A stretch of 64,000 bases of DNA from Acorus gramineus (lineage: Eukaryota; Streptophyta; Magnoliopsida; Acorales; Acoraceae). A program made the translations under genes and the position numbers. Each line of letters begins with the position of its first letter. The first letter of the stretch is position 1. This document shows positions 1 to 9,900 of this stretch, piece after piece. The DNA lies in assembly GCA_030737835.1 (NCBI GenBank), contig CM060854.1, positions 17,454,859-17,518,858 of the forward strand, in the 5' to 3' direction. The notes below the pieces were generated by a model. That model saw only the letters and a program-made list of their open reading frames with translations, made no database searches and was not told where the DNA came from.

Positions 1-235
1 ATTTTTCATCACGGTTTTAAAGCGTGGAGGAAACGATCACGCTTATATAATAAAACATGACATTTAATATAAAAAAAGATTACTGTTTAGATAAGAACCA
101 TGATCTTTATATTATTTAAGATCATATTTTATAAATAATCCGTGATCTTTACATTATTTAAGATCATGTTTTATAAAAAAATGTGATCTTTAAATTGTAA
201 AAAAATCACAATTCACTGAATTATTATACAATTTT
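1..235. repeat. Left subterminal repeat cluster of the CACTA-like element
   Basis: Short motifs GATCACGC, CATGATCTTTA, AAGATCATATTTTATAAA and CGTGATCTTTACATT recur with spacing of roughly 25-40 bases. They resemble the cluster at 3010-3280, which suggests the two clusters are opposite ends of one element. Confidence 0.45.
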
Positions 236-1170
236 AGATATTAATTGTACTTGCTCTTACAATTCAATTCACGCAACAAAAACGAGCTGTTCATTAAAAA
301 TATCTTTCATTCCTCTCATATATATCAAACTTCAAACAATTGTTTCACACATATATACAATTTTTTTTATGTACAAGTCAAAGAAAACCAATAAGTGTAA
401 CTTATTCTTCCTATTACCAAAAAAAAAAAAGATTTCGGCCAATGACCTTTACCTCGCAATGTTCTAGATTACCCCAATGGAACCGTAAAGTAGATAAATT
501 TTACAACCATCAAAAATGACAAACATAATATAAAAATCAAATGGATCCTCACAATTTAATGTAATATAAAAAGTAGCAAGTCATGGATAATATAAAAGAA
601 ATAACGAATGATCGGGAATATAACTTTCATAAATATTATAATTTATATAATGAAGAAAATTACCCAGTTGAGAGGAACAAAAATCACTTTGTGAGAGTTA
701 GAAGCTTTAAAAAACCGTTGTAGCTCTCGTGCCCTTTCTTCATATTTGTTGGATGTGAATATAGATGGACTGACAAATCCATACCTTCATAATTGACATA
801 ATCTACCAATGATTCCTAAATTATAAAAAAAAATATGACATGAGATTAAAAAAATAAATGAATATAACCTTCATGAGAGTCAACAAACTTTGAGCTACAT
901 AAAATAATTAACATCACATGGATTTAATTTAATACATTGAAAACTCAGAATCCAGAAAAGAAAATTCAGAAAAGACTATATATCATCCTGGAATATCAAA
1001 ATACATGTGACATCCATTACAGCCTCATATAAACCATTCTCTGACATCCACAAAAGCAAATCAATATTGACAACCACCAATCTGACACATGCCAAAGAAA
1101 CCCAATACTCAAATCACACCCAATCAACAAAAAGAAACCGACTTTCGATTTTTTGAATAAACAAAAACAG
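236..1170. other. AT-rich stretch without recognisable genes
   Basis: No open frame of credible coding character and no repeat structure could be recognised here. It lies inside the presumed CACTA-like element and may be intron or filler sequence acquired with the adjacent lipocalin fragment. Confidence 0.5.
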
Positions 1171-1345
1171 GGTAAAAAAACCATACCCAAATGTTGTTCC
1201 TCCTGGGCTGGCCGATGAGCGCGTACTAATAATCCTCGTCCATGAAGAGGACCCAGCAATCCTTAACGACGGAGGAAGGGCGGCAAGTAGACCTTCACCT
1301 TTACCTTGGTCTCGTCGGAGACCAGGTCGGCCTTGAAAATCCATT
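1171..1345 (-). pseudogene. Temperature-induced lipocalin (TIL) gene fragment, broken
   Basis: Read on the minus strand from 1345, the frame gives a segment matching the C-terminal half of plant temperature-induced lipocalins. It starts ADLVSDETKVKVKVYLPPFL and, after a frame break near 1265, continues DCWVLFMDEDY, a stop, then YALIGQPRRNNIWVW. Plant TILs are about 185-residue membrane-associated lipocalins linked to heat and cold tolerance, and this region holds the late beta strands of the barrel. The stop is TAG where the family has CAG (DYQYAL). The fragment ends at a possible splice donor (GTATGG) near 1178. With only one exon-sized piece, a frameshift and a stop, it cannot encode a lipocalin. 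The most likely origin is capture by the surrounding transposon; an old truncated gene is the alternative. Confidence 0.7.
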
Positions 1346-1354
1346 TTCTGTTTT

Positions 1355-1355
1355 T

Positions 1356-1393
<38 letters not shown>
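1355..1393. repeat. TA/GA compound microsatellite
   Basis: A short (TA)n run passes into about 13 GA dinucleotides. It lies immediately upstream, in minus-strand sense, of the lipocalin fragment. Confidence 0.9.
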
Positions 1394-2282
1394 ACATCAC
1401 CGGGGGAGATCTAGGAGGTAGGAGGAAGAGGAGGGGCGGATCTGGCAGGCAGCGTCGCGGAGGAGGAGGAGAAGCAGTAGGCGGCATCACGGAGGTGGAG
1501 GAGGGGTGACGGCAGCGGGGTAATGCGTGTGAGACAGAGGGGGAGGCCGACGGAGAGGGTAGCCGCAGGTGTGGAACATGGGGTTGGACTTGGAAGTAGG
1601 GGTGCAACTCGGATGGGTTGGGTCGGGTTGAAGGCTTGTCCAAACCCAACCCGCAACATTCAGTGCCCAACCCGAACTCGAGCCCGAACCCAACCTCAAC
1701 CCAAGGGTTCGGGTCAGGTTCGGGTTGGGCTCGGGCCGGGTTCAGGTTGGGCTCGGGCCGGGCTCGGGTTATTTTTGTGAATATTTAAAAAAATGAAAGA
1801 ACTTGATTAAATAACCCTCAAGAACAATTAATTATGAGAATTTAGCTTATATGAATAAACATAAAATTTGAAGAATGCTTGAACAAAGTTACAAGAAGAA
1901 TAAAACAAAAAAATACTTAAATTTGAATGGTAATAGAAAGATTAAAACTTCTTAAGAGCTCTTTATGAGAACTTCAAATAAACCTTAATAAGATAGGAGA
2001 CCTAATAATAAGCCTGCACAACATTCACAAAAACTGAAAAACTGAAACAACTTTTTATCCATGCTACAAGGAGAGCAACACAAAGATAGTGACATAGTGT
2101 ATCAAAATCAACAATAGAAACAAATAAACGAACACCTCGTTTAATAAAATTCAAGAACCATTCAACATTCAAGAAGGCACTTGACACCTTTCCAGATCCA
2201 AAAATAATCCATAAAAAAAAAACAAATCCTACGCCTTTCCAAATCCAAAATAAAAACACAACCCTAACCCTATAAAACGGAC

Positions 2283-2418
2283 CTGCATATTGCACTTGAC
2301 GAGGTCGAGGGGGGTGACGGCCGTGTGAGTGAGGCCGCAACTGAGGATCCCTCCGACGATGCAGGCGGCATAGAAGGCTGGAGAGTACATCGCGATCTTC
2401 CCCGCCGGCTGGCTCGGG
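2283..2418 (-). pseudogene. Mitochondrial phosphate carrier gene fragment
   Basis: The minus strand encodes KIAMYSPAFYAACIVGGILS followed by CGLTHTAVTPLDLVKCNMQ. This is the first transmembrane helix and following signature of the plant mitochondrial phosphate transporter (SLC25A3/PHT3 type), which imports phosphate across the inner membrane. PLDLVK is the Px[DE]xx[KR] motif of the mitochondrial carrier family. The coding match stops at an intact splice-donor context after AATATGCAG (GTCCG follows), so genomic rather than cDNA sequence was captured. Only about 45 of roughly 360 residues are present, and the other five helices are absent. The fragment is a non-functional passenger of the hAT-type element, although it could be transcribed as part of a chimeric RNA. 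Confidence 0.78.
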
Positions 2419-2464
2419 GAGGGAATCAAAAATTGAAAAACTAATTGAATGTTGAATGGTGATG

Positions 2465-2600
2465 GATGGTCAGGCGGTGTGGGTCGGTGAGGGTCGGGTG
2501 GTCGGCGAGGACTGAGGGTCGTCGAGAGTCGGGGAGGGTTGACGGTCGGAGAGGGTCGGGCGGTCGGTGAGGGTGTCGTGGGTCGGTGAGGGTTGAAGAG
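2465..2600. repeat. Degenerate G-rich minisatellite (GGTCGG/GAGGGT)
   Basis: Imperfect units built from GGTCGGTGAGGGTCGGG recur about eight times. They lie inside the hAT-type element, just beyond the phosphate carrier fragment. Confidence 0.6.
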
Positions 2601-3009
2601 AGATTTGAAAGAGGGACGACAGTGAGTGAATATGTGTCTTTGTGACAGCAGTGAGTGAAAGAGAGACGAGTGAGAGTGAGAGGGGGTATGGGATGAATTA
2701 GGTTTAGTTGAATGAAGGGCTGTGATTTTTCCATATCAGTGATGGAGGGTCAAGATTTAACCCCTCTAAAAAATCTATGAGTTCGGGTTCAACCCGGCCA
2801 ACCAGAGACGCCAACCCGAACCCGACCGGAATTGAGTTTGGGTTGGTTCGGGTTCGGGTCGGGTTGAACCCGATAGTAAAAAACCCCAACCCGAACCCGC
2901 CCATGAGTCGGGTTGGGTCGGGTTCAACCCGCCCAAGTTACACCCCTAGTTGGAAGAGAGAGTGCGGTCATGAACGAGAAAGTGGGGTCTAATAAAGTTA
3001 GGGTTTTTT

Positions 3010-3280
3010 TATTATCTCGGCTTTAATATTAAACGAGATCTTTTTATAAATAAATGATCACGTTTTAATTAATCCGTGATAAAATATTTATTAAACGATC
3101 ATAGTTTTTCATAAAACGTGATCTTTGTTACCAAAACGATCACAATTTACTAAAAACTGTGATAATAAATTTTTAAATAATCACATTGTTATAAAAAGTG
3201 TGATCATAAGTTTTATGATCACAGTTATTTAAAAAACGTGATCAAAACAACAGTGATCAATGTAAAAAATTGTAGTAGTT
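3010..3280. repeat. Right subterminal repeat cluster of the CACTA-like element
   Basis: At least eight copies of GATCAC/GTGATC-type motifs occur in alternating orientation, ending at TTGTAGTAGTT. The cluster mirrors the one at the left edge of the window. Confidence 0.5.
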
Positions 3281-3421
3281 TGTTATTTCATTTTTTCAAT
3301 TTATGTTTTCACACTTATGAAAAACTTGGTTTGATTCAATTTATTTATTTATTTCTTATGAATAACCATGTTGTGGTTTCCATAAATATTCATAAAACTT
3401 ATTATTGTATTATTATCCTAT

Positions 3422-3943
3422 GGGCAAAGGTTTAGGATTTAGGTTTTAGGATTCAAAAGTTAGGGTTTTATTGGATTGACAACACTTATAGCTATATTTT
3501 ATAAAAAAAAATTATAAGATTTTGGTGTAACTTATTATTTAAAAAACCATTTTGTTAGAGATAAATTGGGACAATAAGAATCATTTTTGTTAGAGATAAT
3601 TTAGGATATATTAGATACCATTTTATCTTGAAAAACACAACACAAAAGAATTGGATGGTACACACCACCACAACGTGACCTACAGGCAAAAGGTTTAAGA
3701 TTTAGGTTTTAGGATTCAAAAGTTAGGGTTTTATTGGATTGACAACACTTATAGCTATATTTTATATAAAAAAAATTATAAGATTTTGGTGTAACTTATT
3801 ATTTAAAAAACCATTTTGTTAGAGATAATTTGGGATAATAAGAATAATTTTTGTTAGAGATAATTTAGGATATATTAGATACCATTTTATCTTGAAAAAT
3901 ACAACACAAAACGAATTGGATGGTACACACCACCACAACGTGA
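3422..3943. repeat. Tandem duplication, about 262-bp unit
   Basis: A segment beginning GGCAAAGGTTTAGGATTTAGG and ending CACCACAACGTGA is present twice in direct order (about 3422-3678 and 3685-3943) with only scattered substitutions and small indels. No coding potential is visible. Confidence 0.85.
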
Positions 3944-4428
3944 TAATATTATCTCTATTTTTTAGTCAATATATAACAAAACATGTGTAGAGAATGAACC
4001 ATTTGATAAATAAACACATTAAAATAACACAACGTGAAGTTTTTATATATTTAAGAAAATACCTAATAAAGATTTAAGATTCCAAATAATCCCTTTTTAT
4101 ATATATGATCCAAATATTACATAACTATAATTGATATTCATAGTTTTCACATTTGCATAAATTTTTCAGTATGACTTATTTTATAGTGCTATTTTTTCAT
4201 TTAATTTTTTCAATTTGTGTATTCACACTTCTGGAACACATGATTTGATTCAATTTGTTTATTTATTTTCTTAACAATACACATATTGTCCTCTTGATAA
4301 ATATTTATACACATGTTATCATTTTTATAAATATTTATACATGACCCAGTAGGATGCGATAACCTCTCATCCCTTTTTTTCTCCAAATTTTTTAATTTTT
4401 ATTTTTTTGTATAAGTGAAATGATAGCC

Positions 4429-4500
4429 AAAATGACCAAATTTCCCTGACTGACAAAATGACCCATTTGCCCTGACTGAAGAAATGACCCAATTGCCATG
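4429..4500. repeat. Three tandem units of about 26 bp
   Basis: Units of the form AAATGACCCATTTGCCCTG follow each other three times with a few substitutions. Confidence 0.7.
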
Positions 4501-5156
4501 TTAGATGAATTTTGTCCGCATCATGGCGCTTTATAGTAAAGATAAATAGCATAGAAATAATTATAATACTTATTATTGTGTTATTTTCCCTTAGGCATAG
4601 ATTTACGGTTTAGGGATTTAGTGAATTGACATAAATCATAGTTATATTGAAAATTAAAATTTTTTGTTGTAATATATAATTTTTAAACTAAATTTATTAC
4701 TAAATTACATACAAATAAAATAAAAATAAAAAAGTAATACGGGTTTGAAATAAAAGCTTATTAAAATAGAATCAAAACAATGAACTGTAGAAATAAAAAA
4801 AGATAGAAAATGAGTGAAGCCATTCTCACAATTTTTGGATTTGTTATTTGTTGAGTTGGACCACTGCCTCACCTTAGAAGTTGTGATAGAAGGAAAGGTT
4901 GTGATGAGTGCTTATTAAAAATCCTACATGAAAAAAATTTAAAATGTGCACAAAAAAAACGTATATCATATAAATGAATCATATAATCATATAGATCGCA
5001 TGATGATTAATGGATTGTGAAAGAACAGATAAATCTTATATATCACAGTTGAAGATGGCAAACAAGAAAAATAGAGAGATTGTGATCAAACTGATTGCTA
5101 GGACAACAATGAAAAGATAAAATGATCAGTATTATATAATTAACAAAGAGAAAATA

Positions 5157-5470
5157 ATCAAATGAATGCATTGCAATTAGATACATTCAATTTTTTTTGT
5201 GATGACCAAGCCATAAAAAATATTTTTTGCGATGAAAGGGAGAAGAGGAAAAGTGAACATTTGATAAAAAAAAAACTGAGAATTTGGTCCAAATCCATTG
5301 GACGTGTAAATAGAGGTAAAATCACAAGGGGAAAATAATTCAATGAATGCATTGCAAATAAGTATATTCATGATTATTGAGATGAATGGTAGAAGAGGAA
5401 AAAATGCTAACATTTAATAAGAAGTTGAGGAGATTATCCAAGGCCATTGCATGTGTAAATTTGAAAAAAT
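5157..5470. repeat. Diverged tandem duplication, about 180-bp unit
   Basis: The sequence around AATGAATGCATTGCAA, GATGAA...AGAAGAGGAAAA and CATTG...GTGTAAAT occurs twice in the same order (about 5157-5335 and 5338-5470), clearly diverged and with indels. Confidence 0.6.
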
Positions 5471-7727
5471 ATAATGGGATTGAAGGTGTGTGAATGGATT
5501 GTTATTGTTAAAATTTTTCCAATTAAAAAAATGAAATAAATGGCAGCATTAACAATTTTAATTACATTTATTTATATATTAATTATAAATTTTGAATGCA
5601 AATATTAATAATTTATTGGTTTGTTTATATTTTTACACAACACAAATTTAAACAACACATTTGAATTTAAATGTTTTTTTTTAATTGTTGATACAACCTC
5701 GTCTCCCTAATAAATATTGAATTCTAAATTTAAACATGAAATTTGAATTTATTTAATAAATATTGCATTGGATTATTATTTTGGCATATTAATCATCAAA
5801 TTGAATTTGTTAAAAATTTATTTCACATATAATCTGCACTCATAATATATTTTGCAATTATATAATAAGATTACGTGAATATTGAGATTTTTTATTTTAT
5901 TGTATTTTTTTTTCATCTTTTAATAATCAAGTCATATTTCAATTTAACTATTTAATTAAACATGTTTTTGATCTCTCGAGTGTTTTTGACTTAATCCTGT
6001 ATAAGATGTGTTTGAATGCCTTTTTTATTTTATGTGATTGAAATGAGGTTTTGATGATTTCATCTAATGTTGGGGTTGAGTTGAATCAAATCTTTTTATT
6101 TTCTAATATTGAAGGAAATACATGATTTGTTGATATAAAGATCTGAATAAAAGCTTTTATTTTGGTTGTCGTTGGGGCAGCCGTGTTTAGATTTCTATGT
6201 CATTGCCATAAAAAATATATAAATTCACTTAAAATTTTAATGTTATATGACTGTATTCATTTTTCTTTCTTCATTATGTAGTGGTGAATGCACATATTAA
6301 TTTATTCAAATTTTAAATCAAATAAATGTATATGTTGGAATAATAATTACTTGGTGTGACAAATATTATTATTACACTTAATGAGTTTTTGCTTGTCATC
6401 CAACAACGATTTCATCACTACAAAGATCCAATAACATTGTTAGACAATTGGAAACTAATAATTGTGACTATTTAAAAGTTAAGTGATTATAAAAATCAAT
6501 TTTTTTATATGTATGGATAAATTTGATTAAAAAAATTATAAAAAAATAAAAAAGCTTTGTTTAAAATATGGTTATCAATGATGAGCGTCCAAGAGCCAAA
6601 AGTTATGTAATAGATGAAATCTGCCCCCCCCCCCCCAAGCATTGCACAATATTTATTTATTAAAATGTAGTAAATGAATATTAGATGAGATTTTTTTTTA
6701 TTCTAAATTCTTTTTTTACTATGAATTTTAATTTACAAAATAAACCAATCATTCTTCTTCAAAACCGTGCGTCCGTGCCCATTATATGATTATTATGACC
6801 TTAAGGATCAAATAATATGATCAATATGCTAGTAATTGCCTTCAAAGCAGTTCATGTCATATATTTATTTAAGGATAATAAAATTATTCTTATAATAATT
6901 TCATATATGTAACAAAAAGAAAATTATAAAAAAAAAATTCATATTCCCATGTAAGAAATTAAACGTGTCACGCCCCAGGGCGGCCGTCCCCGATACGTGA
7001 CAAATATATATAATATCAGCAGTCTATACAGGAGATCAATAAAATACTCTAAACAACATCGAAAATGACAACACAGACAATAAGGTAGCTGACATAATAT
7101 ATACAAATAGCGGAAGCTTAAACGACTGAGTCTGTAATTCAAAGACACATTACAGACCTGAATACATAATTAACTGTCTTGTGAGAGCCAATATACACAA
7201 TGACATCCAAATACAAGTGTGTGCCCAAGCACGGGAATCAATACATACAATCAAGAAGGGGATGCTGATGGCCTCTCACTCGCAGAACTCAACACGTGAC
7301 GCTGCTCCGCTACTGCTGTGGTGCCTCGGGGAGCTCCTCCTTCAGATCCGACTCAGATATAACTGGAGGAAAAGAATATGCGAGGGGTGAGCCACACGCT
7401 CAGTGAATAGCACAATCCATGCATCACAATTCATATTAACCTTAAATAATTTATAGTCCCTAATGTTATATATGTGTCACTTTTAACCTGCTGGTAACCG
7501 TTGGAGCGTTCTGGCAGTTTTTCGTTTTTTTTCGATTTTTGATCGGAACCGCTAATTTTTGGACTGTTAGCTATCGTCCTGAGTTAGAGGACTCCGATTA
7601 AAAATCTAACTGCATATTTGGTGTCCTGGTGTCATTTTAGGCCTCTCACGAAAATTTCGTTGAATTCTGGTAACGTTTCTGAAATTTCACAGTTTCGGGG
7701 CGTATCCGGGTATTTTAAGTGACTCGC

Positions 7728-7735
7728 TATATAAA
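7728..7735 (+). promoter_or_regulatory. Candidate LTR TATA box (A2 subtype)
   Basis: TATATAAA lies about 30-35 bases before a CTATTCATCATC motif that is conserved in many LTR copies of this family and is the likely initiation region. Equivalent TATA boxes sit at 48703 and 55014, and on the minus strand near 32528-32534 in other A2 copies. Confidence 0.6.
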
Positions 7736-8034
7736 TGGAATCTAAAATTAGAAAAGTACTATTCATCATCCCTACCAAAAAGCTTCTCTCTCTCCCTTCT
7801 CCATTTTTCTTGGTTTTGAGCCCCTTGGAGGGCTTGAAGCTTAAAACCTAAAGCATAGGAAGTGTAGATCGGGTGCTTTCAAATCCGGATTCCGGCAAGT
7901 TTTGCCCCTCCGTCCCCCCTCTCTTCTCCTCTGTTTTGGCCCATTTCGGAGGTGGGAGTAGATCCGGGCGGTGGAAGCCTTTTGGGAGAGGTTTCGGTGC
8001 GTAGAGAGCAACCGAACATCTCTTCCTCCCCTCG

Positions 8035-9242
8035 GTAAGCCCTCTTTCTTCTCCTTTATGCTTAGATGTATGTTAGGAGGGTGGAAATGAGGTTGGGAGG
8101 CGGTCGGCGGCGGTGGGTGGCCGTCGGAGGGCTGTGGGGTGGTGGTCGGAGGCCATTGGTGGCCGGAGGTGGGTGGTAGAGGAGCTCGGGCATGTGGGCT
8201 GGCAGTCCCGGGCAGCAGGCAGCATAGGCAGCAGCACAGCTGGCGAGCAGCGGCAGGGCGCGCGCGCGCGTGCGCGCGGACGTGCGCGCGGGCGTGCGCT
8301 CGGGTTGGCGCTGGGCGTGCCGGGTGCTGGGCGCGTAGGGAAGCCTAGCTCGGGTAGGCTGGGAGCAGGTGCACCAGTTTGCTGGGCGCGCGAGCGCGTG
8401 CGCGCGGGTGCGCGCGCGGGCGTGCGCTCGGGGGGTGCAGGGGGAGGTGTGCGGAGCAGGCTGGCCGCGGGCTGTGCGAGCAGGGCAGGCCGCTGCTAGG
8501 GCAGCTGGCAGGGGGCGCTCGGGCATCAGGCGGGTAGTGCCTAGGCGTGCAGGGTGAGCGGTGCTCGGGCCACTCGGCGATGCGCGCAGGCAAGCAGCGC
8601 GGGCAGTAGCGCGAGCAGGCTGGCAGGCGCGTTGGGTGCGTGCTGCCAGGCGCGCTGGGCACGTGTTGCGCGGGTGTGCGTGTGGGCGCTGGGTGAGGGT
8701 CCCGGGTGCTGGGCGCTGAGCGTCAGGCGCTGGGCCGCGGATACCGGGTGCTGGGCGAGGGTGCTGAGCGCTGGGCGCTGGGCACCGCAGAGGAGCAAGC
8801 GCGCGGGGCGCTGGGCAGAGGCGCAGGCGTGCGCGCGGGTAGAGGCTGGTGGTGCGCGCGGAGTGCGCGCGGGTGCGCGCGGGGTGCGCGCGGGGCGTGT
8901 AGTGTGCTCGCGGGTCAGCGCGGGGCGTGCGGGGTGCGCGCTGGCTGCTGCGGCGGGGCGCAGTGGGCGCGCGGCGCACTGGGTGGCTCGGCTGCGGGTC
9001 CAGGCGTGCGGGCAGGGGCCCGGCGGTGCGCCTGGGTTCGCGGGCTGAGGCGCGGCGGCGCATCCGAGGGCGGGTGGCCGTGCGGGTGGTTGCCGGGAGT
9101 GCGGGAGTGAGTCGGAGTACTCGGGCTAACGTGCGTACGGGCCGTATGTACGTTTGCCAGAGTGTTGGGTTCTTTTTGTGTATTTTGTGAATAGTTGATG
9201 TATTTGTGTATTTAAATCACCGTATAAATGTCTGTCTTGCAG
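8035..9242 (+). other. Candidate LTR leader intron 1 (GC-rich) in the A2 solo LTR
   Basis: A donor GTAAGC follows the conserved leader end TTCCTCCCCT(C/T)G. The acceptor CTTGCAG is preceded by a T-rich stretch and a TCAC branch-point-like motif about 30 bases upstream. The interior is dominated by GCGCG and GCTGGGC repeats. Equivalent donor and acceptor signals occur in nearly all A and B LTR copies on either strand. Splicing is inferred and has not been shown. Confidence 0.5.
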
Positions 9243-9586
9243 ATCTTGACGGGCGGTCGCGCGACGACCCGATCTTCCGTGAGTGGGACAATCCAACCCA
9301 GTAGAGAGGTGTTATACGCATTTGGGTGTATACCGACCTCTCCTGGGGCACCATGGATTATATTAACCTGTTGTAATGTATATCTCATGCGAGCATGATT
9401 TAAATGTAGAATGCATGCTACCATAGACTTTGCATGTTAGGGACTTGCACCCTTAGGATATGTGTATGAGCCATGCATAACGTTTCCCTGTTTTCATGCT
9501 AGGAAGCCTTGGCCTATGCATGTGTCCTACTAGTTTATTTATTAAATTAAATGCTAGTATATGTTAATTGCATGCCTTAGATAGTA

Positions 9587-9900
9587 TTATAGGGGAGGGG
9601 CCTCGCGAGGACAGCGGTGAGACCCGGGTTAGGGTACTCCGTGTTCCTTGTTTGGTTGTCGGGGTGTCCTACATCGGGAACTCACGCTGCCCTCCCAAGG
9701 TTTCTTGTCCCAATAGTATTATAAGAAATGTTATACCAAATTATATGATTATTAGCATATTTAGTGAATATTATAGGGGAGGGGCCTTGCGAGGACAGCG
9801 GTGAGACCCGGGTTAGGGTACTTCATGTTCCTTGTTTGGTTGTCGGGGTGTCCTATATCAGGAACTCACGCTGCCCTCCCGAGTTTCTTTCCCCCAATGA
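9587..9900 (+). repeat. Tandem duplication inside the LTR, 184-bp period
   Basis: A segment with GGGGAGGGGCC, GAGACCCGGGTTAGGG and TTGTTTGGTTGTCGGGGTG starts at about 9587 and again at 9771. The same duplication is present in both LTRs of the element at 48439-58219, while A1 and B LTRs carry a single copy. It therefore marks the A2 lineage. Confidence 0.85.

Larger units (their letters stand above)
1597..2948. mobile_element. Non-autonomous hAT-type transposon carrying a gene fragment
   Basis: The ends are inverted: the left end reads TAGGGGTGCAACTCGG and the complement of the right end reads TAGGGGTGTAACTTGG. The next bases are GGGTTGGGTCGGGTT-like G/C-rich subterminal repeats on both sides. 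The flanks form an 8-bp target duplication with one mismatch (CTTGGAAG at 1589-1596, GTTGGAAG at 2949-2956), the length expected for the hAT superfamily. No transposase frame is present in the 1.35 kb. The interior contains a mitochondrial phosphate carrier exon fragment on the minus strand, so this is a gene-fragment-carrying hAT element nested inside the CACTA-like element. Confidence 0.75.
1..3280. mobile_element. CACTA-like (En/Spm) DNA transposon, right part, degraded
   Basis: Both the left edge of the window and positions 3010-3280 carry dense, degenerate subterminal repeats built on GATCAC/GTGATC (forms such as AACGATCAC and AAACGTGATC) in both orientations. Such subterminal arrays are typical of CACTA transposons. 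The right end at 3270-3280 reads TTGTAGTAGTT, whose complement differs from a canonical CACTACTACAA terminus by one base. The left terminus lies outside the window, so the terminal inverted repeat and 3-bp target duplication cannot be verified. Inside lie a lipocalin gene fragment and a nested hAT-type element. No transposase is visible, so this would be a non-autonomous, gene-fragment-carrying copy. A Mutator-like element is the main alternative. Confidence 0.45.
3944..6965. other. AT-rich intergenic DNA without recognisable genes
   Basis: Very AT-rich sequence with short local repeats and one C homopolymer of about 13 at 6624-6636. Open frames here are short, lack recognisable domains and overlap low-complexity sequence. 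I see no RNA genes. Confidence 0.6.

Noticed and set aside
3424..3470. Interstitial telomere repeat (TTTAGGG-like)
   Set aside because: Only three or four degenerate units are present and they belong to the 262-bp duplication.
8062..9110. Long open frames on both strands (up to 333 codons) in the GC-rich LTR core, and similar frames at 16686-17741, 24778-25778, 31047-32181, 49178-49997, 55376-56500, 59884-60609 and 62175-63113
   Set aside because: They are rich in Arg, Ala, Pro and Gly, occur on both strands and in several frames of the same CpG repeats, differ in frame and length between copies, and show no domain. They are composition artefacts.
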